A DNA stretch of 38,023 bases from Bacillus sp. FJAT-27251 (GTDB lineage: Bacteria; Bacillota; Bacilli; Bacillales; Cytobacillaceae). Location of the stretch: positions 2,206,772-2,244,794 of the forward strand of contig NZ_LIGG01000001.1 in the NCBI RefSeq assembly GCF_001273925.1, read 5' to 3'. Positions 13,725 through 24,214 of this stretch are shown here, one piece after another. Position numbers and translations under genes: made by a program. The notes beneath the pieces are model-generated. The model was not told the origin of the DNA and made no database searches. It saw only the letters and a list, made by a program, of their open reading frames with translations. Each line of letters starts with the position of its first letter. The first letter of the stretch is position 1.

Positions 13725-13761
13725 AAAAACAACCTAAGCTGCTTAGGTTGTTATTTTTTTT
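13725..13761 (+). terminator. Terminator of yloC-remA-gmk-rpoZ
   Basis: AACAACCTAAG (13728-13738) and CTTAGGTTGTT (13742-13752) form an 11-bp perfect stem, followed by a run of eight T (13754-13761). A-rich sequence precedes it. Confidence 0.92.
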
Positions 13762-13855
13762 CACGGGAGATGCTTCCTTTAAATTAAATTGATGAAAAAA
13801 ATGCAGCAATCAATCATAATAAAAGCATAGAAAGCGACAAAACGGGGGTTCTGGT

Positions 13856-15073
13856 ATGCTGAACGATAAAAAAATACTTCTGTGCGTGACCGGAGGGATT
13901 GCCGTCTATAAAGCAGCCGCGCTTACGAGCAAATTGACCCAGGCGGGTGCGAAGGTCAGGGTGATCCTCAGCAAATCTGCGGCAAAATTTGTTGCGCCGC
14001 TTACCTTTCAGGCGTTGTCACGCAATGAGGTTTATACAGATACATTTGATGAACAAGACCCTAAAGTGATTGCCCATATTGACCTGGCCGACTGGGCGGA
14101 TTTAATTTTAATCGCACCGGCGACGGCCAATACGATCGGAAAACTGGCAAATGGGCTGGCCGACGACATGGTCACAACCACGCTTCTCGCATCAACGGCA
14201 CCTGTCTGGATTGCGCCTGCGATGAATGTCCATATGTATAACCATCCGGCTGTAAGGAGAAACATGGGCATCCTTCAGGAGTTCGGCTGGCGCTTTATCG
14301 AGCCGGGCGAAGGCTATCTTGCATGCGGGTATGTTGGAAAAGGAAGGCTTGAAGAACCGGAGAGGATTGTCGAGCTCCTTGAGGCTCATTTCGCCGCAGA
14401 AGCTCCGAGGCCTCTGCTAAAAGGCAAAACGGTTTTGATTACGGCCGGGCCAACAAGGGAAAAACTTGATCCTGTCCGCTATCTGACGAACCATTCTACC
14501 GGGAAAATGGGCTACGCGATTGCGGAGGAAGCCAGGAAAATGGGAGCGCACGTCATTCTGGTCAGCGGACCGGTCGCACTGAAGCCGCCATTCGGAATTG
14601 AAGCAGTGAATGTAGAGAGTGCACAGGAAATGTACGAAGCGGTAATGAAAAATTATTCAGATGCAGACGTCGTCATTAAAACAGCCGCAGTCGCGGATTA
14701 CCGGCCGAAAACCGTGCATGGCAAGAAAATCAAGAAGCAGGAAGGCGGACAGATGCTTGAGCTTGAACGTACGAAGGACATCCTCCTTGAGCTCGGGCGC
14801 CGGAAGCATCATCAGCTTTTAGTCGGATTTGCGGCTGAGACGGACAATGTCGAAGAATATGCACGCAGGAAGCTTGCGAAAAAGAACGCGGACATGATTG
14901 TCGCGAATAATGTTACGGAAGCGGGAGCCGGGTTTGGCACCGACACCAATATCGTGACATTGTACAAGAAGGATGGCAGTGAAGTCCATATGCCGCTAAT
15001 GTCCAAGGCAGACGTGGCACGGAAGCTGCTGGCCGAAATTGCGCATCAACTTGAAAAGGACGGGCTTAAATGA
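13856..15073 (+). CDS. coaBC: Bifunctional phosphopantothenoylcysteine decarboxylase / phosphopantothenate-cysteine ligase
   Basis: CoaBC (405 residues) makes 4'-phosphopantetheine for coenzyme A: the CoaB half joins cysteine to phosphopantothenate with CTP and the CoaC half decarboxylates the product using FMN. CoaC occupies roughly residues 1-180 with the active-site H74 in IAHIDLADWADL, the APAMN motif and C157 in GYLACGYVGKGR. CoaB covers about 190-405 with ITAGPTREKLDPVRYLTN and STGKMGY. The start ATG 13856 has GGGGG about 9 bases upstream. The stop overlaps the priA start by 4 bases (ATGA). It opens a long co-directional run that reaches rpe. Confidence 0.96.
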   Translation: MLNDKKILLCVTGGIAVYKAAALTSKLTQAGAKVRVILSKSAAKFVAPLTFQALSRNEVYTDTFDEQDPKVIAHIDLADWADLILIAPATANTIGKLANGLADDMVTTTLLASTAPVWIAPAMNVHMYNHPAVRRNMGILQEFGWRFIEPGEGYLACGYVGKGRLEEPERIVELLEAHFAAEAPRPLLKGKTVLITAGPTREKLDPVRYLTNHSTGKMGYAIAEEARKMGAHVILVSGPVALKPPFGIEAVNVESAQEMYEAVMKNYSDADVVIKTAAVADYRPKTVHGKKIKKQEGGQMLELERTKDILLELGRRKHHQLLVGFAAETDNVEEYARRKLAKKNADMIVANNVTEAGAGFGTDTNIVTLYKKDGSEVHMPLMSKADVARKLLAEIAHQLEKDGLK

Positions 15074-17481
15074 AAATTGCGAGCGTCATTGTCGATGTTC
15101 CAGCCAAACAGACTGACAAAACGTTTGATTACCTGATACCTGAAAACCTGGAAAGTGTCATTGTTCCTGGCGTAAGAGTAAATGTGCCGTTTGGTCCCCG
15201 GAATATCCAGGGCTTCGTAACCGGAATAAAAACGGAATCGGAATTCAAGAAACTGAAAGAGATAGCCGGAGCGCTGGATTTGAAGCCTGTATTGAACAAG
15301 GAACTGCTCCTGCTTGGGGAGTGGCTTACAGAGCATTCGCTTTGCTACAGGATTTCTGCTTACCAGGCGATGCTTCCGGCAGCCCTGAAGGCGAAATATC
15401 AAAAAAAAGTGGTGCTCACCGAGGGGAGCAGCAGGGAAGACCTTGAGGAAGAAGCTAGGGATTTGTTTTCGGCTGGTTCCGAGGTAAGCTGGGAAGCTGC
15501 TGTTGAACAAAATCTTGTCAATCTCTTGAAAAGGGAAAGTGACAGGGGCCTGGTGGATGTTGTTTATGAAGTGAAAGACCGGGTCCGAAGAAAAAAACTG
15601 AAGCATGTTCTCCCGCTGGAAGACGCTGCTGGCCTTGCTGAACAAAAAGAAAGGCTGTCTCCCCAAGCGAAAGCCCAAAGAAGGCTGCTGGACTTTTTTC
15701 AGGAACATCCAGAGCCGGTGGAACTGAAGACACTTGTTGCCAATGGGTTTTCTCAGGCGGCCGTTAAGGCTCTCATCAAAGCAGGGATTCTTGGGGAGCG
15801 TGACATGGAAGTATACCGGGATCCATATGCCGGAAGAGAGTTCCAGCGCCAGGAACCGCTTGTACTGACAGAGGCCCAGGAAAAGGCGATCACACCAATT
15901 CTTTCCTCCATTGAAGAAGACCGGCATGAAGTGTTCCTGCTTTATGGAGTCACTGGAAGCGGCAAAACGGAAATCTACCTTCAGTCCATACAGCGGGTGC
16001 TTGAAAAGGGTGAGGAAGCCATTGTGCTTGTCCCGGAGATTTCCCTGACCCCCCAGATGGTAAAACGGTTCAAGGAACGTTTCGGCGATCTGGTGGCGGT
16101 TATGCACAGCGGGTTATCAGCAGGTGAAAAATATGATGAATGGCGAAAAATCCAGCGCCGTGAAGTGAAGGTCGTGGTTGGAGCACGCTCGGCCATCTTC
16201 GCTCCATTTAAAAACCTTGGAATCATCATTATTGATGAGGAACATGAGACAAGCTATAAACAGGAGGAAAACCCGCGCTATCATGCGAGGGACGTAGCCA
16301 TCCACCGGGCGGCAAACCATCGGTGCCCGGTTGTCCTGGGCAGCGCCACTCCATCGCTTGAATCCTTTGCACGTGCCCAAAAGGGTGTCTATACCCTGCT
16401 GGGGCTGCCAAAACGGATGAATGAGCAGCCACTTCCCGAAGTTGAAATTGTCGACATGAGGGAAGAAATGCGCCAGGGAAACCGCTCCATGTTCTCGCGC
16501 AGCCTGTTTGAAAAGCTTGAGGACCGGCTTGCTAAAGGGGAGCAGACAGTATTGTTCCTGAATAAGCGGGGCCACTCCTCCTTTGTGATGTGCCGGGATT
16601 GCGGGTATGTAATCAATTGCCCAAACTGCGAGATTACACTGACCTACCACCGCTACCAGGAGCAAATGAAATGCCACTATTGCGGTTATGAGGAGCCTGT
16701 ACCGGTGACCTGCCCAGAATGTACCAGCGAGCATATCCGCTATTTTGGGACTGGAACGCAAAAAGTGGAAGAGGAGCTGACAAAGCTGCTGCCTGAAGCC
16801 CGGGTCATCCGCATGGATGTCGATACAACCGGGCGAAAGGGATCGCATGAAAAGCTGTTGAACGCATTCGGGGAAGGAGCTGCCGATATACTCCTTGGCA
16901 CCCAAATGATTGCAAAAGGCCTTGATTTCCCCAACATTACCCTTGTCGGAGTGCTGAGTGCGGACACGATGCTCCATCTCCCTGATTTCCGTTCATCTGA
17001 AAAGACGTTCCAGCTCCTGACACAGGTGAGCGGGAGGGCCGGACGCCACGAGCTTCCAGGGGAAGTGGTGATCCAGACCTATACACCGGAACATTACAGC
17101 ATCGAGCTCGCCGGGACCCAGGATTTCCACCGTTTTTACCAACAGGAAATGATGGCGAGGAAGCTTCATAAATATCCTCCTTTTTATTATATTGCACTTG
17201 TCACCGTAAGCCATGAGGAATTGATGAAGGCCGTATCAGTCACGGAAAAAATCACACGCTACATCTCTTCCAGGCTTTCAAAGGAAGCCGTCGTACTTGG
17301 ACCTGTGGCTTCACCAATCCCACGAATCAAAAATAGATATCGGTACCAATGTTTGATAAAATACAAAAAAGAACCGGAGCTAAGAACTTCCTTGAGACAA
17401 GTGCTCGATCGCTACCAGCAGGAAACAGCCAAAGAAGGACTGCAGATTTCACTGGATTTGAATCCATATATTTTAATGTGA
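15070..17481 (+). CDS. priA: Primosomal protein N' (replication restart helicase)
   Basis: PriA (803 residues) recognises stalled or recombined replication forks and loads the DnaD/DnaB/DnaI primosome in Bacillus; it is a 3'-5' superfamily 2 helicase. The N-terminal DNA-binding domain is followed by the helicase core with Walker A VTGSGKTEIY (K299) and the DEEH box (D389-H392). A zinc-binding insertion carries eight cysteines in four pairs (CRDC, CPNC, CHYC and CPEC) at about residues 515-555. The arginine-finger region is QVSGRAGRH. AAAGGACGGG precedes the start inside coaBC. Length matches the family. Confidence 0.97.
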   Translation: MKIASVIVDVPAKQTDKTFDYLIPENLESVIVPGVRVNVPFGPRNIQGFVTGIKTESEFKKLKEIAGALDLKPVLNKELLLLGEWLTEHSLCYRISAYQAMLPAALKAKYQKKVVLTEGSSREDLEEEARDLFSAGSEVSWEAAVEQNLVNLLKRESDRGLVDVVYEVKDRVRRKKLKHVLPLEDAAGLAEQKERLSPQAKAQRRLLDFFQEHPEPVELKTLVANGFSQAAVKALIKAGILGERDMEVYRDPYAGREFQRQEPLVLTEAQEKAITPILSSIEEDRHEVFLLYGVTGSGKTEIYLQSIQRVLEKGEEAIVLVPEISLTPQMVKRFKERFGDLVAVMHSGLSAGEKYDEWRKIQRREVKVVVGARSAIFAPFKNLGIIIIDEEHETSYKQEENPRYHARDVAIHRAANHRCPVVLGSATPSLESFARAQKGVYTLLGLPKRMNEQPLPEVEIVDMREEMRQGNRSMFSRSLFEKLEDRLAKGEQTVLFLNKRGHSSFVMCRDCGYVINCPNCEITLTYHRYQEQMKCHYCGYEEPVPVTCPECTSEHIRYFGTGTQKVEEELTKLLPEARVIRMDVDTTGRKGSHEKLLNAFGEGAADILLGTQMIAKGLDFPNITLVGVLSADTMLHLPDFRSSEKTFQLLTQVSGRAGRHELPGEVVIQTYTPEHYSIELAGTQDFHRFYQQEMMARKLHKYPPFYYIALVTVSHEELMKAVSVTEKITRYISSRLSKEAVVLGPVASPIPRIKNRYRYQCLIKYKKEPELRTSLRQVLDRYQQETAKEGLQISLDLNPYILM

Positions 17482-17546
17482 TGGTATGAGAACATTTTGT
17501 TTTGTGGAAACATTAAGGATAAGCATAGTATTGGAGGAACACGATT

Positions 17547-18029
17547 TTGCCAGTTAGGAAGATAGTAACGTATCCCGCAGACATTTTGAAGCAGGAGTGC
17601 GAGACAGTCATGGTTTTCGACAAGAAGCTTGGAAAACTGCTGGATGATATGTATGACACGATGATTGAATATGACGGTGTCGGACTTGCGGCGCCGCAGA
17701 TTGGCATTGATAAGCAAATTGCCATTGTTGATATAGACGATTCCACGACTTATGAACTGATCAACCCCGTCATCACGGAGACTTCGGGAACACAAACCGG
17801 CCCTGAAGGCTGTCTGAGCTTTCCGGGACTGTTTGGCGAGGTGACTCGTCCCTATAAAATCAAAGTGAAGGCACAAAACCGCAAAGGCAAGTGGTTTGAG
17901 ATGGAAGCCGAGGATTTTCTGGCAAGAGCCATCCAGCATGAAGTGGATCACCTGCATGGAGTGCTGTTTACAACCAAAGTAAGCCGATATCTGGAAGAGG
18001 AAGAATTGGAAGGGAGCAGTAAAGAATGA
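17547..18029 (+). CDS. def: Peptide deformylase (TTG start)
   Basis: Def (160 residues) removes the formyl group from the N-terminal Met of new proteins. All three family motifs are present: [17 protein letters not shown] with the metal ligand C89, and QHEVDHL with H131, catalytic E132 and H135. The start is TTG 17547 ([15 protein letters not shown]), with GGAGGA (17533-17538) 8 bases upstream. The stop overlaps the fmt start by 4 bases (ATGA), so the formylating and deformylating enzymes are coupled as in many bacteria. It is the Def1/DefA type, without a C-terminal extension. Confidence 0.96.
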   Translation: MPVRKIVTYPADILKQECETVMVFDKKLGKLLDDMYDTMIEYDGVGLAAPQIGIDKQIAIVDIDDSTTYELINPVITETSGTQTGPEGCLSFPGLFGEVTRPYKIKVKAQNRKGKWFEMEAEDFLARAIQHEVDHLHGVLFTTKVSRYLEEEELEGSSKE

Positions 18030-18982
18030 CAAAAATCATATTTATGGGAACTCCCGACTTCTCTGTTCCTGTGCTTCAGCGGATCATAAGCGATGGCTAT
18101 GATGTCATTGCCGTAGTTACCCAGCCAGACAGGCCGGTTGGACGGAAAAGGGTGCTGACACCGCCGCCGGTAAAAGTGGAAGCCGAAAAGCATGGAATCC
18201 CTGTGTACCAGCCAGAAAAAATCCGCCGGCAGGAGGAGCTTGAGCCAATCCTGGCGCTGAACCCGGATTTGATCGTAACGGCGGCTTTTGGCCAAATTTT
18301 GCCTAAAGCACTGCTGGAATCTCCGAAGCATGGGTGTATCAATGTCCACGCTTCGCTGCTCCCCGAGCTGCGCGGCGGAGCACCCATTCACTATGCGATC
18401 ATCAACGGTGAAAAGAAAACAGGAATTACCATCATGTATATGGCAGAAAAGCTGGATGCTGGTGATATCCTTACCCAGGCAGAGATATCGATAGCGGATG
18501 ATGACAATGTTGGCACCCTGCATGATAAACTCAGCACAGTGGGGGCAGACCTTTTATCAGAAACCATTCCAAAGCTTCTCGAAGGCAAGCTGACGCCCAT
18601 CAAGCAAAACGATGAGGAAGCCACTTTTGCATGGAATATCAAGCGGGAGCAGGAAAAAATCGACTGGTCGAGGCCTGGTTCGGCCATCTATGACCATATT
18701 CGCGGCATGAACCCATGGCCGGTCGCCTATACCACTCTTGATGGTTCGGTAATAAAGGTCTGGAAGGCTGCGAAGACGGCTGCGAAAGATACCGCCGAGC
18801 CAGGAACCATCCTTGCTGTCGAAGAAGACGGATTTGTTGTTGCAACAGGGGATGATACGGCGCTCAAGATAACGGAGCTCCAGCCGGCAGGCAAGAAAAA
18901 GATGGAGGCAGGGCAATATTTGCGCGGTGCCGGCTCCTTTATAAAAAGAGGGTTGAAGCTTGGAGAGAACCATGAAGAATAA
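18026..18982 (+). CDS. fmt: Methionyl-tRNA formyltransferase
   Basis: Fmt (318 residues) formylates Met on initiator tRNA with 10-formyl-tetrahydrofolate. The catalytic residues N106 and H108 are in [17 protein letters not shown], and the third catalytic residue Asp lies in KLDAGDIL. The N-terminal Rossmann-like part begins [15 protein letters not shown], and the C-terminal tRNA-binding OB-fold follows from about residue 205. It overlaps def by 4 bases and rsmB by 11 bases. Confidence 0.97.
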   Translation: MTKIIFMGTPDFSVPVLQRIISDGYDVIAVVTQPDRPVGRKRVLTPPPVKVEAEKHGIPVYQPEKIRRQEELEPILALNPDLIVTAAFGQILPKALLESPKHGCINVHASLLPELRGGAPIHYAIINGEKKTGITIMYMAEKLDAGDILTQAEISIADDDNVGTLHDKLSTVGADLLSETIPKLLEGKLTPIKQNDEEATFAWNIKREQEKIDWSRPGSAIYDHIRGMNPWPVAYTTLDGSVIKVWKAAKTAAKDTAEPGTILAVEEDGFVVATGDDTALKITELQPAGKKKMEAGQYLRGAGSFIKRGLKLGENHEE

Positions 18983-20327
18983 CCGAAAAAAAAATGTAAG
19001 GGAAACAGCCCTGGAACTTTTGGAAAGCATTGAAAAGAACCAGGCTTACAGCAATTTGCTGCTTCATAATGCCATTGAGAAGAACAAGATTGATAAAAAG
19101 GATGCAGGCCTGCTGACAGAGTTGATCTATGGAACGCTACAGCGGAAAATGACGCTGGACTTTTACCTGGAGCCTTTTATCAAAAAGAAAGCCAAGCTGG
19201 AAAGCTGGGTTTTGCCGCTGCTGCGCATGACCTTGTATCAGATGGTCTTTCTTGACCGCGTACCGGACAGGGCTGCGATTCATGAGGCAGTTGAAATTGC
19301 AAAGCGCAGGGGACATAAGGGAATATCAGGGATGGTTAATGGGGTGCTTAGAAGCATTCAGAGAGAGGGAGTTCCGTCCCTTGAAAATATAGCCGATCCC
19401 GTCAAAAGGCTGGCAATCGAAACAAGCCATCCAGAGTGGCTTGTGAGAAGGTGGGCCAGCCAGTTTGGCCTTGGGAAAACGAAAGAAATGTGCGAAATCA
19501 ACCTGACCGCCCCCCTGCAGACGGCGAGAGTGAACCTGACGAAAACTTCTGTAGAGAACTGTATCAGCAGGCTTGAGGAAGAAGGATTTACAGTTGAACA
19601 GAGCCAAATTGTGCCGGAAGCCATTAAATGCCTCCGCAGCAATCTGGCTTCGTCGCAAGCCTACAAAGAGGGACTGCTTACCATCCAGGATGAAAGCTCC
19701 ATGCTGGCGGCCTATGCACTCGGAGTGCAGGAAAATCATAATATCCTGGATGCCTGTGCAGCGCCCGGTGGAAAGTCCACCCATATTGCTGAAAAGCTTA
19801 ATCGATCAGGACAGGTTGTATCGCTTGATTTGCATGAGCATAAGGTGAGATTAATCGCCGACAATGCAGCCAGGCTTGGGCTTGCTAATATTGAAACGAA
19901 AAAGCTTGACAGCCGCAAGGTCCAGGAACTATATGAGCCTGAGTCTTTTGACCGCATCCTGCTCGATGCCCCATGCTCCGGCCTTGGAGTCATGAGGCGG
20001 AAACCTGATATGAAATACACAAAAAAAGAAGAGGATTTGACAAGGCTGCAGGAGATCCAGCTTTCCCTCCTGGACGCCGTCGCTCCCCTGATCAAGAAGG
20101 GCGGCACCCTGGTATACAGCACTTGTACAGTCGACCGTGCCGAAAACGAAGAAACGGTAAAAATATTTTTGGAAAAGCATGCCGGGTTCACAGGAGATCT
20201 TACATTGCCGTCAAAGATGCCTGAAGCGGTTCGTCCGCTAATCGACGGCTTTGAACTTCAAATCCTGCCGCAGGACTTTGGTTCAGACGGCTTTTATATC
20301 GCATGCCTGCAAAGGAAGGTGGATTAA
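18972..20327 (+). CDS. rsmB: 16S rRNA (cytosine-967-C5)-methyltransferase RsmB
   Basis: RsmB (451 residues from ATG 18972) methylates C967 of 16S rRNA using S-adenosylmethionine. The N-terminal 130 or so residues are a NusB-like RNA-binding domain ([14 protein letters not shown]). The C-terminal methyltransferase domain has the SAM motif [13 protein letters not shown]. The two cysteines of the family are in DAPCSGLG and [13 protein letters not shown] prefer ATG 18972, with GGAG 6 bases upstream; an in-frame TTG at 18960 would add 4 residues and cannot be ruled out. The gene overlaps the fmt end by 11 bases and lies 3 bases before rlmN. Confidence 0.94.
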   Translation: MKNNRKKNVRETALELLESIEKNQAYSNLLLHNAIEKNKIDKKDAGLLTELIYGTLQRKMTLDFYLEPFIKKKAKLESWVLPLLRMTLYQMVFLDRVPDRAAIHEAVEIAKRRGHKGISGMVNGVLRSIQREGVPSLENIADPVKRLAIETSHPEWLVRRWASQFGLGKTKEMCEINLTAPLQTARVNLTKTSVENCISRLEEEGFTVEQSQIVPEAIKCLRSNLASSQAYKEGLLTIQDESSMLAAYALGVQENHNILDACAAPGGKSTHIAEKLNRSGQVVSLDLHEHKVRLIADNAARLGLANIETKKLDSRKVQELYEPESFDRILLDAPCSGLGVMRRKPDMKYTKKEEDLTRLQEIQLSLLDAVAPLIKKGGTLVYSTCTVDRAENEETVKIFLEKHAGFTGDLTLPSKMPEAVRPLIDGFELQILPQDFGSDGFYIACLQRKVD

Positions 20328-20330
20328 CAT

Positions 20331-21422
20331 ATGGAACAACGAGAAATGAAAACAAACAATGCAGCTAATGAAACCGGAAAGCCTTCCATCTATTCGCTTC
20401 AGCTTGAAGACTTAAGAGAATGGCTTGTGTCAGAGGGAGATAAGGCATTCCGTGCAGTTCAAATCTTTGACTGGCTTTATAAGAAGAGAGTCACATCTTT
20501 CGATGATATGACCAATCTCTCGAAATCACTTCGTGACAAACTGGAAGCAAGCTTTGTGCTGACGACACTGAATACAATCATCCAGCAAACTTCTTCCGAT
20601 GGGACGATTAAATTTTTATTTGAACTCCAGGACGGAAAATCCATTGAAACGGTTTTGATGCGCCATGAGTATGGCAACTCGGTTTGCGTGACGACCCAGG
20701 TTGGCTGCAGAATAGGATGTACCTTTTGCGCTTCCACCCTTGGCGGCCTGAAAAGGAATCTTGAAGCAGGGGAAATCGTTGCCCAGGTTGTTAAGGTCCA
20801 GCTGGCCCTTGATGAAACAAATGAACGGGTCAGCTCAATTGTCATCATGGGGATAGGTGAGCCTTTTGATAACTATGACAATATGATGGCTTTTCTTAAG
20901 ATTATGAACCATGAGAACGCACTGAACATCGGAGCAAGGCATATCACCGTGTCGACGAGCGGCATCATTCCGAAAATTTACAAGTTTGCCGAAGAAAATA
21001 TGCAAATCAACTTTGCGATTTCACTGCATGCGCCGAATTCCGAACTGCGCAGCAGGCTGATGCCGATCAACCGGGCCTACAAGCTTCCGGACCTGATGGA
21101 AGCGGTACGCTACTATATTGAAAAAACCGGCCGCCGCATATCTTTCGAGTATGGACTCTTCGGGGGAGTCAATGACCAGGTTGAACATGCAGAGGAACTG
21201 GCCAAGCTTGTGAAAGGAATCAAATGCCATATCAATTTGATTCCGGTCAACTATGTGCCGGAACGCGATTATGTAAGAACCCCTAAAGCCCAGATTTTCA
21301 AGTTCGAAAAAACGCTGAAAGATCGTGGTGTGAATGTCACAATCCGCCGTGAGCAGGGCCATGATATTGATGCCGCCTGCGGCCAGCTTCGTGCCAAGGA
21401 ACGGAAGGAAGAGACGAGGTGA
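20331..21422 (+). CDS. rlmN: Dual-specificity RNA methyltransferase RlmN
   Basis: RlmN (363 residues) is a radical-SAM enzyme that methylates C2 of A2503 in 23S rRNA and of A37 in some tRNAs. The 4Fe-4S motif CxxxCxxC is C126, C130 and C133 in [22 protein letters not shown] and the C-terminal region with DIDAACGQL, holding the second catalytic cysteine, are present. The start ATG 20331 has GGAAGGTGG at 20313-20321; an in-frame ATG 15 bases downstream is possible. It is followed 4 bases later by prpC. Confidence 0.96.
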   Translation: MEQREMKTNNAANETGKPSIYSLQLEDLREWLVSEGDKAFRAVQIFDWLYKKRVTSFDDMTNLSKSLRDKLEASFVLTTLNTIIQQTSSDGTIKFLFELQDGKSIETVLMRHEYGNSVCVTTQVGCRIGCTFCASTLGGLKRNLEAGEIVAQVVKVQLALDETNERVSSIVIMGIGEPFDNYDNMMAFLKIMNHENALNIGARHITVSTSGIIPKIYKFAEENMQINFAISLHAPNSELRSRLMPINRAYKLPDLMEAVRYYIEKTGRRISFEYGLFGGVNDQVEHAEELAKLVKGIKCHINLIPVNYVPERDYVRTPKAQIFKFEKTLKDRGVNVTIRREQGHDIDAACGQLRAKERKEETR

Positions 21423-21426
21423 AATT

Positions 21427-22176
21427 ATGAACGCTGTTTTCATGACAGACAAAGGGAAAGTCCGGCTTCATAATGAAGATAATGGAGGGATTTTCACCAA
21501 CCTTGAGGGCCAGCGCCTTGCCATCGTAGCCGATGGCATGGGCGGTCATCGGGCCGGCGATGTAGCAAGTGAAATGACAATCAATTACTTAAGGGAAAAA
21601 TGGGAAAGATCCGGGAATATTGGCACAGCCGAGGAGTCTTACACCTGGCTCGAGACTGCAATCAAGGAAGTCAATGCCCAAGTATTCCGGCATTCCCAGG
21701 AAAACACCAATTGTGAAGGCATGGGCACTACTATTGTTGCGGCCATTTGCACGGCATTGTTCGTAACCGTTGCCAATATTGGCGACAGCAGGGCCTATAT
21801 CCTGAACGAGACGGGATTTCAGCAATTGACTGAGGACCATTCCCTTGTCAACGAATTGGTCAGGTCCGGGCAAATTTCCAGGGAGGATGCCGAACACCAC
21901 CCGCGTAAAAATGTACTCTTGCGTGCCCTTGGAACGGAAAACACTGTCGAAATGGATATAAAGACCATTATATTTGAAGATGGGGATATGCTGCTTCTAT
22001 GCTCGGATGGATTGACGAACAAAGTAAGCCAGGAGGAGCTCTCCAGAATCCTCGCCCAGGACTGCACCCTGGGTGAAATGGCGTCAGAAATGGTGGGTCT
22101 CGCCAATCAAAATGGAGGCGAGGATAATATCACCCTGGCCATTGTGGGCTATTTAGACGCCTCAGAGGGCAGGTGA
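21427..22176 (+). CDS. prpC: PP2C-type protein phosphatase (Stp1/PrpC)
   Basis: PrpC (249 residues) is the metal-dependent Ser/Thr phosphatase that reverses phosphorylation by PrkC. Metal-binding motifs of the PP2C family are clear: RLHNEDN near the start, VADGMGGHRAGD, NIGDSRAY, LCSDGLTNKV and GGEDNITLAIV. The start ATG 21427 (MNAVFMTDKGKVR) follows GAGGTG (21415-21420), which lies in the last codons of rlmN. Upstream in-frame starts inside rlmN are shadows. It is 4 bases ahead of prkC, so kinase and phosphatase are co-transcribed. Confidence 0.95.
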   Translation: MNAVFMTDKGKVRLHNEDNGGIFTNLEGQRLAIVADGMGGHRAGDVASEMTINYLREKWERSGNIGTAEESYTWLETAIKEVNAQVFRHSQENTNCEGMGTTIVAAICTALFVTVANIGDSRAYILNETGFQQLTEDHSLVNELVRSGQISREDAEHHPRKNVLLRALGTENTVEMDIKTIIFEDGDMLLLCSDGLTNKVSQEELSRILAQDCTLGEMASEMVGLANQNGGEDNITLAIVGYLDASEGR

Positions 22177-22180
22177 GGAC

Positions 22181-24169
22181 ATGATGATTGGGAAAAGAAT
22201 TAGCGGTCGATACAAGGTTCTTGACATGGTCGGCGGCGGAGGCATGGCAAATGTCTATCTTGCCCATGACATGATTCTTGACAGGGATGTTGCTGTCAAA
22301 ATGCTCAGACTGGATTTTGCGAATGATGATGAGTTTATCCGCAGGTTTCATCGGGAGGCGCAGTCAGCGACCAGCCTGACCCATCCGAATATCGTCAGTA
22401 TATATGATGTCGGAGAAGATGACGGTTTATACTATATTGTCATGGAGTACGTTCCCGGGCAGACGTTAAAGCAATACATACAGACACATGCTCCGGTTCC
22501 TGTGGAAAAGACGCTCGATATCATGAAACAGCTTACCTCGGCAATTTCCGATGCCCACCACAACCATATCATTCATCGCGACATCAAGCCGCACAATATC
22601 CTTATCGATGCAAACGGGAATGTTAAAGTCACCGATTTTGGAATTGCCATGGCTTTAAGTGCGACGAGCATAACACAAACAAACTCGGTGCTAGGCTCGG
22701 TCCATTATTTATCCCCCGAACAGGCGCGGGGAGGCATGGCCAATAATAAGTCGGACATCTATTCACTAGGCATCGTCATGTTTGAACTGTTGACTGGCAG
22801 GCTTCCTTTTTCGGGTGAGTCTGCAGTTTCGATTGCCTTAAAACATTTGCAATCCGAAACTCCGTCCTTAAAAAGGTGGAATCCCCAAATTCCGCAAAGT
22901 GTTGAAAATATTGTCCTGAAAGCAACGGCAAAAGATCCGTTCCATCGCTATGATAATGTCGATAAAATGGAAGATGACTTACGGACGGCCCTTGATCCCG
23001 AGAGGTTAAACGAAAGCAAGTTTTCCATACCGGAGGATGATGAAGCAACCAAGGCCATACCGGTAATTACCCCAGACCGTCCATTCCGCAACCTTGATGA
23101 AACAGTGGTCATGGGGGAAGGGAAGGGAGAAAATCAAGGCCCAAAGGAGCCAAAGGAAAAGAAAAAGAAATCGAAGAAGGCAAAGAACGACGATAAGAAA
23201 AAGAAACGGAGATGGCCATTGATTCTAACGACCATTTTCGCACTGCTTGTGATTGGCATTTCTTTGCTTGTTTTAATGGGCCCGGACCTGTTTGGGCCAA
23301 AGGAAAAAACTGTCCCGCAAGTGGCCGGCCTGGATTTGGAGGAAGGTGTTTCCGATCTGATTGCCGCCGGTTTCATTATCGGGGATAAAAAAGAATTGAG
23401 CGATGATAATATTGAGGAAGGTTTTATTATCAGAACCAATCCGGGATCAGGAAAAGTAGTGAAGGAAGGCACCGTGATTGACCTTTACATAAGTACAGGC
23501 AAAGAACGTTTCGAACTTTCCGACTACCGCGGCCGTATGTATGAGGATGTTGCCCCCATCCTGGAAGAAATGGATTTCAGGGACATAAAGACAACCGAAC
23601 AGCATGATGATAGTGAGCCGGGAACGATATTGGACCAAAATCATCAAGAAGGGGATGAAGTCATCCCCAGTGAAACGGTCATTGAATTTACAATCAGCAA
23701 GGGGCCCCAACTAGTAAGGTTGATTGATTTGACAGGACATACGGCGAAAAGCGTAAGCGATTATGCGGATACCACCGGACTGTCGATTGATATTACGGAA
23801 GAATACAATGAGGAAGTTGAAAGAGGCCTGGTGGTTTCACAGAACCCTCAGCCGGGAACGGAACTGAAAGAGGGCGGAAAAGTCTCTGTCGTGATTTCAA
23901 AAGGAGTGCAGGAAATCCCGCCGAAAGAAGTCACCGAGGAAATCACCATAGACTATGACGAGAGCCTTGAAGGGGAAGAAATGGAGGTTGTCATCTACAT
24001 TCAGGATATGAACCGCAGTATGACAACGCCGGCAGAAACCTTCACCATTACCGAAACGATTACGAAAAAATTGGAATTTACCATAGCTCATGACACCCCA
24101 GGCGGTTATAAAGTTTTTGGAAATAATATGGTAATCGGCCAGGGGATTGTTGAATATCCGGAAGATTAA
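22181..24169 (+). CDS. prkC: Membrane Ser/Thr protein kinase with PASTA repeats
   Basis: PrkC (662 residues) is the Hanks-type kinase that senses muropeptides through external PASTA repeats and controls growth, stationary-phase and germination responses in Bacillus. The kinase domain covers about residues 11-270: glycine-rich GGGGMANVY, K40, HRDIKPHN with D134, and DFG at D152. A lysine-rich juxtamembrane stretch (about 323-343) precedes one membrane helix (about 345-366). Three PASTA repeats follow, at about 373-440, 440-507 and 508-575. A further beta-rich C-terminal domain spans about 576-662. Two tandem ATGs exist at 22181 and 22184. The second is better spaced from AGGTGAGG (22171-22178), so the protein may begin with one Met. 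Confidence 0.96.
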   Translation: MMIGKRISGRYKVLDMVGGGGMANVYLAHDMILDRDVAVKMLRLDFANDDEFIRRFHREAQSATSLTHPNIVSIYDVGEDDGLYYIVMEYVPGQTLKQYIQTHAPVPVEKTLDIMKQLTSAISDAHHNHIIHRDIKPHNILIDANGNVKVTDFGIAMALSATSITQTNSVLGSVHYLSPEQARGGMANNKSDIYSLGIVMFELLTGRLPFSGESAVSIALKHLQSETPSLKRWNPQIPQSVENIVLKATAKDPFHRYDNVDKMEDDLRTALDPERLNESKFSIPEDDEATKAIPVITPDRPFRNLDETVVMGEGKGENQGPKEPKEKKKKSKKAKNDDKKKKRRWPLILTTIFALLVIGISLLVLMGPDLFGPKEKTVPQVAGLDLEEGVSDLIAAGFIIGDKKELSDDNIEEGFIIRTNPGSGKVVKEGTVIDLYISTGKERFELSDYRGRMYEDVAPILEEMDFRDIKTTEQHDDSEPGTILDQNHQEGDEVIPSETVIEFTISKGPQLVRLIDLTGHTAKSVSDYADTTGLSIDITEEYNEEVERGLVVSQNPQPGTELKEGGKVSVVISKGVQEIPPKEVTEEITIDYDESLEGEEMEVVIYIQDMNRSMTTPAETFTITETITKKLEFTIAHDTPGGYKVFGNNMVIGQGIVEYPED

Positions 24170-24214
24170 CAACGAAACAGCGCTTGCGCTATTCGAAAAA
24201 TCAGGAGGGATGCT

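Noticed and set aside
13762-13855. Sigma-A promoter for coaBC with TTGATG and CATAAT
   Set aside because: The two boxes are 20 bases apart, too far for a convincing call, and no better pair was seen.
15046-16107. A 353-codon open frame on the minus strand opposite coaBC/priA
   Set aside because: It lies entirely antisense to well-supported genes, has no ribosome site or recognisable domain, and its codons mirror those of priA.
16117-16977. A 286-codon minus-strand frame inside priA
   Set aside because: Same reasoning: shadow of the helicase and zinc-binding region, no own signals.
21334-21426. Longer N-terminus of PrpC reaching into rlmN
   Set aside because: The added residues come from the rlmN 3' end; ATG 21427 has a ribosome site and gives the normal length.
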